Virus record (IMG/VR): IMGVR_UViG_3300032289_001431
Span: 1-64,000 of that record
DNA: 64,000 nt
From: a virus
Direction: 5' to 3' (one strand)
Shown here in pieces: positions 52,705 to 60,002 of the stretch; within the stretch, counting starts at the first letter, position 1, and each line of letters opens with the position of its first letter. The notes under the pieces were generated by a model. The model saw only the letters and a list, made by a program, of their open reading frames with translations. It had not been told where the DNA came from and made no database searches. A program made the translations under genes and the position numbers.

Positions 52705-53127
52705 ATGAATAAATTTGATAACATTTTAAAAGATTATTTAAAAGAAGAAAACACTGCTACTAAAGTGTTTACATCACCACAGTTTCAAGATGTTATAGGA
52801 AGAACTTTAAAACAAGCAGGACCACTCGGTGATAGCGTTAAAGCATTGGGTGCAACTTTATTGGGCGATCCACACGTTCAAGACTTTAATAGATTACTAG
52901 ATCCTAAAAATACCGATTTTAAAACTGTAGATGATTTTTTAAAAAAATATCCAGATTTAACAACAAGATTTACCGAATTAGGATTATATACTGTTCCAAA
53001 AAAACCAGAAGTTAGTACTAATAATGATGACAATAATAACACAAACACCAATCAAAATGTAAAAAAACCAAATGAAACACAATCTACATCGACATTACAA
53101 GGTGTAGATTCTATGCAAGGGGTTTGA
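52705..53127 (+). CDS. Hypothetical protein with capsid-targeting-like leader
   Basis: It has 140 residues. The leader MNKFDNILKDYLKE ends in L-K-E before ENTATK. A helical middle (ALGATLLGDPHVQDFNRLLD) and a disordered Asn/Thr-rich C-terminus with poly-Asn follow. Same leader type as the gene before it, and tandem with it, so probably another head-internal protein. Confidence 0.55.
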   Translation: MNKFDNILKDYLKEENTATKVFTSPQFQDVIGRTLKQAGPLGDSVKALGATLLGDPHVQDFNRLLDPKNTDFKTVDDFLKKYPDLTTRFTELGLYTVPKKPEVSTNNDDNNNTNTNQNVKKPNETQSTSTLQGVDSMQGV

Positions 53128-53136
53128 TTGTGATTT

Positions 53137-53988
53137 ATGAGTAAAAAGAAACGTCCTATTAAAAATACAAATAAATTACAATCAAAAAAAATTCGTAATG
53201 TAAATTCATTAGATGATGGTGGAAAACAAAATGATAATTCGCCTTATGTTTTTCAAAGAGATAAAATTTCTTTTGATTTAACAATTAAAAATTTACCTTG
53301 GTCTGAAAAACAAAAAGAAATTATATCAAAATTTTTAGATAAAAATACAAAAGTTCTCTTCCTTAAAGGACCAGCAGGTACAAGTAAAACAACACTTGCA
53401 ATGTATTGTGGATTAACTCTACTTAATATGAAAAGAGTTTCTGATATGGTTCTTGTAAGGTCAGCGGTTGAATCGTCTGATTCTAAATTAGGATTTTTAC
53501 CGGGAACTCTTGATGAAAAAATTGCAGTATATCTTACGCCTTTTCATGATAAATTTGAAGAATTGCTTTGTTATGCTCAATTAGACAAACTTCAAAAAGA
53601 TAATCGTTTAACTATATGTCCAATAAATTTTGCAAGAGGATTACATTTTTCTGCAAAATTTGTATGTGCGGATGAAGTTCAAAATTTTTCTAAAAAGGAA
53701 ATTCACACGTTAATGAGTCGTATTGGTGAATTTTCAAAAGTGTTTTTATGCGGAGATCCAGATCAATCGGATCTCCCATATGGAAAATCAGGGTTTACTA
53801 AAGTTTTTGATTTGTTTAATACAGATGAAGCAAAAGCACAGGGTATTTTTTGTATGGAATTAACAGAAGATGATATTGTTCGTTCTGAACTCTGTAGATT
53901 CATTACACACAAATTTAAAGAATTATATGTTTCAGAACAACCTAAACATGATAATAAAGATAATTGGAAACCATCAGAAGGTAAGTAA
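53137..53988 (+). CDS. phoH: PhoH-like P-loop ATPase
   Basis: It has 283 residues. Basic N-terminus, then the PhoH domain: LPWSEKQKEIISKF, Walker A LKGPAGTSKTT (about 72-82), DMVLVRSAVE, Walker B VCADEVQNFSKKE (about 176-188) and FLCGDPDQSDLP. Common in marine phages of many hosts, including non-photosynthetic ones; the biological role is not settled. Confidence 0.9.
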   Translation: MSKKKRPIKNTNKLQSKKIRNVNSLDDGGKQNDNSPYVFQRDKISFDLTIKNLPWSEKQKEIISKFLDKNTKVLFLKGPAGTSKTTLAMYCGLTLLNMKRVSDMVLVRSAVESSDSKLGFLPGTLDEKIAVYLTPFHDKFEELLCYAQLDKLQKDNRLTICPINFARGLHFSAKFVCADEVQNFSKKEIHTLMSRIGEFSKVFLCGDPDQSDLPYGKSGFTKVFDLFNTDEAKAQGIFCMELTEDDIVRSELCRFITHKFKELYVSEQPKHDNKDNWKPSEGK

Positions 53989-53991
53989 GTA
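53984..53991 (+). promoter_or_regulatory. Late-type promoter octamer
   Basis: AGTAAGTA, 6 bases before the ATG at 53998. Confidence 0.35.
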
Positions 53992-53997
53992 TATATT

Positions 53998-54180
53998 ATG
54001 AATAATACTCCGCAATATCAAACATTAGAAAATCGTCCAATTGCTTGTAATTTTTGTGGTGCCACGGTACAAGGAAGAATAACTGAAAAGAAAAATCCTA
54101 AAACACAAGAAGTAGTTAAAGAATGTCGTTGGACATGCAGCCGTTGTAATAATTTATCTAAAATTGGAAACGTAAAATAA
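53998..54180 (+). CDS. Small zinc-ribbon protein
   Basis: It has 60 residues with CNFC and CSRC pairs about 30 apart (CNFCGATVQGRI ... WTCSRCNN), a classic zinc ribbon. It could bind nucleic acid or polymerase. Ends directly at the next ATG. Confidence 0.65.
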   Translation: MNNTPQYQTLENRPIACNFCGATVQGRITEKKNPKTQEVVKECRWTCSRCNNLSKIGNVK

Positions 54181-54690
54181 ATGGATTTTACAAAGCTAGT
54201 TGAAGAAATCTACAACGGTGGGGGTGGTAACTATCCTGCGTATAATTCACCAGCAAGAAAAGATTTTGCACCCATGTCTGGGTCTAAAACCGGAAGCTAT
54301 GACTATCCTTATCAAAATAGTGGAACAGCTGGTGATTTAACAACGCCAGATCCCGATAGTATTGTAAATTTCCCATGGCCTTTGCAAACCGTAACTACCG
54401 ATTTTGCAGATAGTTTTGTGTTATTGATGACAGGTATCAGTAAAATGTCACAATGTATAAAACAAAACCCATCATTACAAAAAACAACTAAACATGATTT
54501 AATTGAATTGTTTAAAAAATCAAAACAAGCATTAGCTATAATAAAAGAAGTTGGATTGTCTTTGGAAAAACTTAACATGTCAGGTCCACAACCTAGTCAA
54601 AATCCTATACCAAACACTCCAGATCAAAGAATTAACCCATCAAGTATTCCAAATATTAATACAACAGTTGTTATAAAATTACCAACATAA
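54181..54690 (+). CDS. Hypothetical protein, possible head-internal protein
   Basis: It has 169 residues. The start MDFTKLVEEIYNGGGG contains L-V-E and resembles, more loosely, the leaders of the 52408 and 52705 genes. Gly/Tyr/Ser-rich 15-55, then a helical part (FADSFVLLMTGISKM) and a Pro/Asn-rich end. Family not recognised. Confidence 0.55.
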   Translation: MDFTKLVEEIYNGGGGNYPAYNSPARKDFAPMSGSKTGSYDYPYQNSGTAGDLTTPDPDSIVNFPWPLQTVTTDFADSFVLLMTGISKMSQCIKQNPSLQKTTKHDLIELFKKSKQALAIIKEVGLSLEKLNMSGPQPSQNPIPNTPDQRINPSSIPNINTTVVIKLPT

Positions 54691-54696
54691 AATATA

Positions 54697-54725
54697 TTGA
54701 CATGTTATTTTTGTTATGTTATATT
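54697..54725 (+). promoter_or_regulatory. Strong sigma70-like promoter
   Basis: TTGACA, 17 bases, TATATT, then 7 bases to the ATG at 54733. Near-consensus host-type promoter, likely early. The expected transcription start falls on the start codon. Confidence 0.65.
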
Positions 54726-54732
54726 CTTATAA

Positions 54733-55155
54733 ATGGAAAAGAATAATTTAAAAAATATTATTAAATCCACTTCGATAGTAATAATAATATCAGCTATCGG
54801 TGCTTTAGGATTATATTTATTTAATATAAATTTTTGGGCATCGTTTTTATTATTGTTTGTATTGCAATACGTTGTTTTTTCTTTTGTAAGCAGCACTATA
54901 AATAATTTTTATATACAAAAAACAAGACAAAAAGAACTTGATACTCTTGAACCATTATCAACATTTTTAGAATGTGCATATTGCAAAAATGTCAATCTGA
55001 TGACATTTTTACCAGATCAAACTGAACGAATAGAGTTTGAATGTGTAAAATGTAATAAAAAAAACCTAGTGAATATTTCTTTTAACGTTGCAAGATTAAC
55101 AGAATCTGTTAATATTCCTGATATAGCTAGAATACCTTTAATTGATGAAAAATAA
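54733..55155 (+). CDS. Membrane protein with zinc-ribbon domain
   Basis: It has 140 residues. Two hydrophobic segments (about 13-33 and 36-56) are followed by a soluble domain with CAYC and CVKC pairs (a zinc ribbon, about 78-105). Behind a strong early-type promoter, it may act on the host membrane or exclude other phages, but there is no family to support this. Confidence 0.6.
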   Translation: MEKNNLKNIIKSTSIVIIISAIGALGLYLFNINFWASFLLLFVLQYVVFSFVSSTINNFYIQKTRQKELDTLEPLSTFLECAYCKNVNLMTFLPDQTERIEFECVKCNKKNLVNISFNVARLTESVNIPDIARIPLIDEK

Positions 55156-55441
55156 TAATAAAAATTGGAAAGTAATTCACGAAGAATCATCCAGATGGGC
55201 TAGATGGATTTCTCTTTATGAAGCAGTTAATTGTATTGCCGACAAAGCGGAAGAAAAAAAAATACCATTTTCTAAAATAGATTTGCCACCTTTGGCTATA
55301 ATGAAATATATAAATTCAACAGAAAATTTAATACTTAGAAAACTTTTAAAAAATGAATATAATATAGATATTTGTTTTGATGGTGATGATGAACAAACAA
55401 TGTATAATTCTACATTACCAAAATTTAATGAAGATTTTTAA
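55145..55441 (+). CDS. Hypothetical protein
   Basis: It has 98 residues from the ATG at 55145 (inside the previous gene, 11-base overlap). WKVIHEESSRWARWISLYEA is aromatic and basic, the end is acidic. No domain recognised. Its stop overlaps gene 14 on the other strand by 4 bases. Confidence 0.5.
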   Translation: MKNNNKNWKVIHEESSRWARWISLYEAVNCIADKAEEKKIPFSKIDLPPLAIMKYINSTENLILRKLLKNEYNIDICFDGDDEQTMYNSTLPKFNEDF

Positions 55442-56067
55442 TATTCACCGTAAATACTTGTATTACTACATGGATTTTCTTGTGGGTAATTAAAGTTAGA
55501 ATCCGCAAGTTGTTCTAATTTATCGTTGTCGTTATTTGGAGTATTACCAATACCAGATCCGGGAGATCCATTTTCGAAACTGTATTCGTAGCGTCTCGCT
55601 TTGAAAAACCATACATAGTGACCACCTAAAGCGTTTAATTGAAATTCATCTATAACTTCCGTTAATTCATAAACAGTTGCGCCTCTTTTTGGATAATTGA
55701 TACGATCACTGCCAAATTCTTTCAACATCATTAAATCACCAGCTTTTGGTTCAGAAGAAAGACCATAAATTTTTGTAAAATGTTTTGGATGTATAACACC
55801 ACTCATATCACTATCAGCTATAATTCCAAATTTAGAAAGAAGATATGAATCATTAGTGACATTCAACAATACAATCATGTCTTTGCCTTGCCCAAAACCA
55901 GCATCCGGTTGTTCACCATATAGAACATTAATACCCGATAAATTGGTTTGATTGTTGTAATATAAAACATCTTGACCATAAATGTTAATTTGTTCATACC
56001 ACCATCCATCAAAATTGGATCTTTCGTTAGCGTTATAACCTTTGTTTAAAAATCTTAGCTGTTCCAT
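55438..56067 (-). CDS. 14: Neck protein gp14
   Basis: Head-completion or neck protein that joins head and tail. It has 209 residues (T4 256) with the gp14 pattern YGQDVLYYN, SKFGIIADSDMSGVIHPKHF, PKAGDLMML, YELTEVIDEFQLNALGGHYVWFFKARRYEYS. It has one of the best Shine-Dalgarno sites in the window (AAAGGAGG, 5-6 bases before the ATG) and overlaps the gene before it by 35 bases. Confidence 0.8.
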   Translation of the reverse strand: MEQLRFLNKGYNANERSNFDGWWYEQINIYGQDVLYYNNQTNLSGINVLYGEQPDAGFGQGKDMIVLLNVTNDSYLLSKFGIIADSDMSGVIHPKHFTKIYGLSSEPKAGDLMMLKEFGSDRINYPKRGATVYELTEVIDEFQLNALGGHYVWFFKARRYEYSFENGSPGSGIGNTPNNDNDKLEQLADSNFNYPQENPCSNTSIYGEY

Positions 56068-56479
56068 GTTTTCCTCCTTTGTGTGTATATACTAAACAAT
56101 AAACAGATTTTACCAAAGAATTGTTTGGTTTTATCATTTGTAAACTAACACCAGTTTGTTTTATTGCTTTTAATGGTTCTTCGTGAGTAGGACAGATTTT
56201 AAATTTTGACATTATTTCATTGGCTTCCAATTCACCCAAACCGACATTTTTTTTCGTTTTCATACAAAGATCTATTTTAGGGTGAAGTGTTTTTTTAGGT
56301 TGTGATTGCGATTTAGCAACAAGATTATATTTTTGTCTATCATCCATGTTAATCACTCTACGTAAACGTTTGTGATGTTCGTTACCAGTATTGATACCAG
56401 ATTTTAAATGTTTTTTCTCGCCACCACTTAATTCTGGGCCATTTAAAAATTCTTTTAAAAAATATTCTTTGAATTTCAC
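56033..56479 (-). CDS. Hypothetical protein with T4 internal-protein-like leader, GTG start
   Basis: The GTG at 56479 gives MKFKEYFLKEFLNGPE, whose MKFKEYFLKE closely parallels MKTYQEFIAE, the capsid-targeting start of T4 internal proteins, with L-K-E as predicted cleavage site. The remainder is basic (EKKHLKSGINTGNEHHKRLRR) with a helical end. The frame is open up to 56506, but that ATG lies in the terminator. TGTAAGTA (56492-56485) lies 5 bases upstream. About 148 residues. Confidence 0.6.
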   Translation of the reverse strand: MKFKEYFLKEFLNGPELSGGEKKHLKSGINTGNEHHKRLRRVINMDDRQKYNLVAKSQSQPKKTLHPKIDLCMKTKKNVGLGELEANEIMSKFKICPTHEEPLKAIKQTGVSLQMIKPNNSLVKSVYCLVYTHKGGKHGTAKIFKQRL

Positions 56480-56484
56480 AACTA

Positions 56485-56492
56485 TACTTACA
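56485..56492 (-). promoter_or_regulatory. Late-type promoter octamer after the terminator
   Basis: TGTAAGTA on the - strand, 5 bases before the GTG at 56479, immediately following the terminator U-run. Confidence 0.4.
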
Positions 56493-56494
56493 AT

Positions 56495-56517
56495 AAAAAA
56501 CCCCACAGAAAGTGGGG
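56495..56517 (-). terminator. Rho-independent terminator after the acidic head protein gene
   Basis: Stem CCCCAC / GTGGGG (56517-56501) with loop TTTCT on the - strand, followed by six T. It ends the 56547 transcript; the reverse strand also has TTTC, so it may work weakly in both directions. Confidence 0.85.
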
Positions 56518-56546
56518 TTTCTTATTATACCAATTGGTAGAAGTTA

Positions 56547-57407
56547 TTAGTCTTGATCGAAGTGGGATTTACCAACTTTATCAACAGATCCAACGAGTTG
56601 CTTTTTGCTTTGTAATTTAGATATAGCACCTGATGTTGAGTGTGCTGTTAATTTACCAGAAAAACCCTTACCAGTGGATGGTGTTACGGCTTTCTTTTTT
56701 GTTACGGGAACTGCACCTTGAACTGTCATTTTTTTCTTTCCAATAAGTGTTTTTCCTTTTTCGGTGCTGAGTTCCGACATATCAGTGGCTTCACCGAAAG
56801 GCATTGCTCCGCTTTGTGACTCTTCTTCTTCACCTTCTTCTGAATCACCAAATGCGTTTTCATCTTCTTCACCTTCGGATTCTTCACCCTCATATTCTTC
56901 TTCGCTTTCACCACCAAGAATATCACCAAGAACAGAATAAAGTGCTTCAGCTACTTCACGATCAAGCGTAAATGATACTTGATCTTCACTCTCTTCGCTT
57001 TCTTCACCTTCAGTTTCACCGAATTCATCGGATTCTTCACTTTCAGATGGTTCAAATGTGCTATCTTCTGGATTTTCAGTATCTGTTGAAAAATCCATAA
57101 TACCTTCTTCTGAGATTATTTTATTAAAAAGTGTATCAAAAGGATTTACCGAATCATTAAGTTTTTTAGGAGTTCCATCGTTTTGTTTACTAGCTGTTAA
57201 ATGTCCTTCAGCTTCTTTTGGATTTTCAACATCTTCAGTTCCTTCGGAATCTTCCGGTCCTGTGTTTTTTTGGAATGTTGTTGCGTTTTTATCATCATGT
57301 CCAAAACTTTGCCCAATTTTGAGGTCAGTTTTGACTGTGCCTGATGATTGTAATTCGGCAACTGATTCGTTGACGATTTTTAAGTATGCGTTTGCTAATG
57401 GGTCCAT
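56547..57407 (-). CDS. Acidic Ser/Glu-rich protein, prohead scaffold candidate
   Basis: It has 286 residues. Leader-like start MDPLANAYLKIVNE, a disordered region, an internal leader-like copy NPFDTLFNKIISE (about 88-100, I-S-E), then an extremely acidic Ser/Glu region (about 115-200) and a basic Lys/Ser/Gly-rich C-terminus. Acidity, leaders and a place near gp14 suit a head-core or scaffold protein cut during maturation. No homologue recognised. AGTAAATA lies 12 bases before the ATG. Confidence 0.55.
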   Translation of the reverse strand: MDPLANAYLKIVNESVAELQSSGTVKTDLKIGQSFGHDDKNATTFQKNTGPEDSEGTEDVENPKEAEGHLTASKQNDGTPKKLNDSVNPFDTLFNKIISEEGIMDFSTDTENPEDSTFEPSESEESDEFGETEGEESEESEDQVSFTLDREVAEALYSVLGDILGGESEEEYEGEESEGEEDENAFGDSEEGEEEESQSGAMPFGEATDMSELSTEKGKTLIGKKKMTVQGAVPVTKKKAVTPSTGKGFSGKLTAHSTSGAISKLQSKKQLVGSVDKVGKSHFDQD

Positions 57408-57419
57408 ATGTTGTAATAA

Positions 57420-57427
57420 TATTTACT
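57420..57427 (-). promoter_or_regulatory. Late-type promoter octamer
   Basis: AGTAAATA within AGTAAATATTATT (10 of 13 to the T4 late consensus), 12 bases before the ATG at 57407. Confidence 0.5.
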
Positions 57428-57461
57428 CTTGTGTTATTCCATTTCTATACTTTTTTTTATT

Positions 57462-58319
57462 TTACTTTATATTGTTTAAAATGATCTGAGCTTCTTTTTT
57501 TAAATTAAGAGCAGGTATTAGTTTATAATTGTCTAATCCAGCAACCCACACAACGTGTGATTCTTCTATTTCAAATGGAGAATTTTTTTCAAATAATAAA
57601 CGATATAACCAAAGTTGTAAACTATATTTGATTAATTCACAATTTTGCAAATGAGTAAATGGTTCATTTAAAGTATCACCTCTTGGGTTTTCTAATTTAA
57701 TTTCTTTATTTGTTTTATAATCAAATATTGATAGTTTTTTTGTTTTTTTATTATATGATAAATTATCAAGCGTTCCACATAAACCAGTTTCAACATCACC
57801 GATTACAAATTCAGATTTTATTAAAACGTGATCTTGTTTCCACCATTCATAAAAATTTAAAAAATTATTGATAAGATGTGCCATTTCATTGTAATATAAA
57901 TCAATATCTTTTTGCTCAAATATATTTTTACTTTTTGCAAGAAAATTAATAAACGCTTCTTTATCTAAAGTAATTTTCCTTCGTTCCAAGAAATTTTCCA
58001 CAAATAAATGAAATTCTGATCCCTTATGGCAAGAATAGTCTCTTTTATAATCCCATTCTTTAAGAACCTCATTTATAGTTTGGCCGTTTTTCTTAGCAAC
58101 AAAACCAGCTACTTTTTCAGTTTCAAATGGCTTTTCATATTTTTTAATTGCACCTGATACCGATATTTTTGCAGGTTGATTGTTAATTGTATATTTATGG
58201 TTTTTTGCAAAAAATTTAATGTTTGCAAAACATTCATCTAAACATACTAAAGAATCAAAATTAAGCTTTTCCAAATCCAATAATTCGATCTGATTCTCCT
58301 TTTTTGTTTTTGTTTCCAT
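57462..58319 (-). CDS. PD-(D/E)XK nuclease, RecB/Cas4-like
   Basis: It has 285 residues. The nuclease core has HKGSEFHLF (98-106, the conserved G/H helix), E170, GLCGTLDNL with D185, FDYKTNK with D200 and K202, and KYSLQLWLYRLLFE as the QxxxY-type helix. Probably a DNA exonuclease. The start overlaps the AAA ATPase gene by 59 bases, so the two are likely made and may work together. Confidence 0.78.
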   Translation of the reverse strand: METKTKKENQIELLDLEKLNFDSLVCLDECFANIKFFAKNHKYTINNQPAKISVSGAIKKYEKPFETEKVAGFVAKKNGQTINEVLKEWDYKRDYSCHKGSEFHLFVENFLERRKITLDKEAFINFLAKSKNIFEQKDIDLYYNEMAHLINNFLNFYEWWKQDHVLIKSEFVIGDVETGLCGTLDNLSYNKKTKKLSIFDYKTNKEIKLENPRGDTLNEPFTHLQNCELIKYSLQLWLYRLLFEKNSPFEIEESHVVWVAGLDNYKLIPALNLKKEAQIILNNIK

Positions 58320-59484
58320 GTAAATCTACTTCTTTTTCTAAATTATAAATATCACTTATTGATAGTGGTTCAGTAATTTTCTCATCAATAAATTTTTTTG
58401 GATATTTTAAACTCTTTGCGAGTTTTTTTGCATCTTCAACAGACAATGCATTAAATTCATACTCAGCTTGAAGCCTACCTTTTCTTTTAAGTGCATCATC
58501 AATATCCTGTTTAGGACAGTTATAAGTCACTATAACTGATGTCTTTAATATATCACTAAGAATTCCATCGGACAGGTTTAATAATGAGGATACAGCAGAA
58601 GAATCCATACCATCACCATGTCTCTTGAGAATTGCCTTTTCGGCATCTTCGAGAATGATAACCGAGTTGGGTTTTTGGATTAATGTGTGTAAACAGTTTG
58701 GATCAGATGTAAAATTCTCAATCATCGTTGTGGGAATATAAATAAAATCCCTTTTAATTCTACTGGCTAGGTATTTGATGTATGTAGTTTTTCCAGTTCC
58801 GGGCATACCATGAAACATGAATAAACCATTTGGTTTTTCAATTAATCTATCTTGAATAGTTTTATCAACATCTAAGAACTTTTTACCATAATTCAATTCT
58901 AAATTTAAATCTTCAGGAAGATTAACTGATATTGGTTCAAATGTATATTCTCCATATTGATTCTTAATAAACAAATGAACTTTTGTTTTATGATCATCAG
59001 GAATAATAAATTGATCAAAATTAGATATATCAACTTTTTCTAAATCTGATGGGTATATTATCTGTATAGTATACGTTTTCTTCTCTGGAATTTTTTTACT
59101 TCCATCAGGATTGATACCCATTTCTCTTAAATCAAAACTTACGGGTGGAAATTCATCATCATTTGATTCACTTTTAGTTGCAATCTTTAAAAAATAATTT
59201 TTATATTTGAACCAAAAGAAACCATTTTTATAATTTTTATAATTTTTTTGAATTTGTTTTGCATCACTAGTTATAGATGAATTTAAAAATGTAGAATTTT
59301 CAAACAAAAATGATAAAACATTTTCATTAAAAGTATCATCTAAATATAAATATGAAGGGCAATATCCGTAAGTCATTGTAATGTAATTTCTTATAGGGAA
59401 ATCGTTTGTTGTCTCTATTTTAAAATGAGTTAATTCTTTGTCTAAAGATTCAACTTTGTTTTTGGTTATTGGAAACATATTCAT
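58261..59484 (-). CDS. AAA ATPase with unique N-terminal domain
   Basis: It has 407 residues. Walker A FHGMPGTGKTT (224-234), Walker B SVIILEDAE (about 274-282), sensor IVTYNC and an arginine-finger stretch KRKGRLQAEYEF, resembling BCS1-like AAA proteins. The first 200 residues are unrelated to anything I recognise. Either ATG (59484 or 59478) could start; AAGG is better spaced for the second. Partner nuclease at 57462. Confidence 0.75.
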   Translation of the reverse strand: MNMFPITKNKVESLDKELTHFKIETTNDFPIRNYITMTYGYCPSYLYLDDTFNENVLSFLFENSTFLNSSITSDAKQIQKNYKNYKNGFFWFKYKNYFLKIATKSESNDDEFPPVSFDLREMGINPDGSKKIPEKKTYTIQIIYPSDLEKVDISNFDQFIIPDDHKTKVHLFIKNQYGEYTFEPISVNLPEDLNLELNYGKKFLDVDKTIQDRLIEKPNGLFMFHGMPGTGKTTYIKYLASRIKRDFIYIPTTMIENFTSDPNCLHTLIQKPNSVIILEDAEKAILKRHGDGMDSSAVSSLLNLSDGILSDILKTSVIVTYNCPKQDIDDALKRKGRLQAEYEFNALSVEDAKKLAKSLKYPKKFIDEKITEPLSISDIYNLEKEVDLHGNKNKKGESDRIIGFGKA

Positions 59485-59558
59485 ATACCTTAATTGAAAT
59501 TATACAAAAAGCAATAAAATATTGACATTTTGCCGAAAATATTGAATGATATTTAAAC

Positions 59559-59566
59559 TATAAGTA
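59559..59566 (+). promoter_or_regulatory. Late-type promoter octamer
   Basis: TATAAGTA within TATAAGTATTACT, 5 bases before the ATG at 59572. Confidence 0.5.
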
Positions 59567-59571
59567 TTACT

Positions 59572-59946
59572 ATGAAAAAGTTGGGAAAAATAAAAATTCA
59601 AAACCTTTACAACAGATGTTTAAATCTAGTTAGAAGAAAACCGCCAGAATTTTTTTTGTTTAAAAAAATGAGAGGTTTTGCAGGTTCTTGTAATTGGACT
59701 GATATAGAACTTGACCCACGCTCGGATTTTATTTCCACGGCATATCATGAATGTATTCATTATGTTGAACCAGATTGGAGCGAAACGCAAGTTTTATATG
59801 CAGAATCTCGCATGAGAAATGTTTTAAATTATTTAGATCAAGCTAAATTTTTAAAACATATTAGTATAAAATTATATGAATCTGAAAGACAAAGACATTT
59901 TTTAGAAAAACCAAAACGTAAACTTAAAAAAAAAAATAAAAAATAA
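59572..59946 (+). CDS. Small zincin-like (HExxH) protein
   Basis: It has 124 residues with AYHECIHYVEPDWSE: H59, E60 and H63 form HExxH, and E71 or E78 (VLYAES) could be the third ligand. Very basic ends. It may be a minimal metallopeptidase, or a structural relic of one. No recognised family; it is upstream of the ribonucleotide reductase genes. Confidence 0.55.
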   Translation: MKKLGKIKIQNLYNRCLNLVRRKPPEFFLFKKMRGFAGSCNWTDIELDPRSDFISTAYHECIHYVEPDWSETQVLYAESRMRNVLNYLDQAKFLKHISIKLYESERQRHFLEKPKRKLKKKNKK

Positions 59947-59983
59947 AAGTGTTGTATTAAACGTAGTTTACTGATACATTTGC

Positions 59984-59991
59984 AATAAGTA
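59984..59991 (+). promoter_or_regulatory. Late-type promoter octamer before nrdB
   Basis: AATAAGTA, 11 bases before the ATG at 60003. A weak sigma70-like pair (TTGTAT, 17 bases, TACATT at 59952-59980) overlaps the area. Confidence 0.35.
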
Positions 59992-60002
59992 TTGTACAAT
60001 TT

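Noticed and set aside
56480-56506. ATG start at 56506 for the 56033 gene (MGFFIVSIVV...)
   Set aside because: It lies within the terminator hairpin and U-run. The GTG at 56479 follows the terminator and a late octamer and gives a meaningful leader.
59522-59571. Sigma70 promoter from the TTGACA at 59522
   Set aside because: No convincing -10 box at 16-18 bases; the late octamer at 59559 explains the start better.
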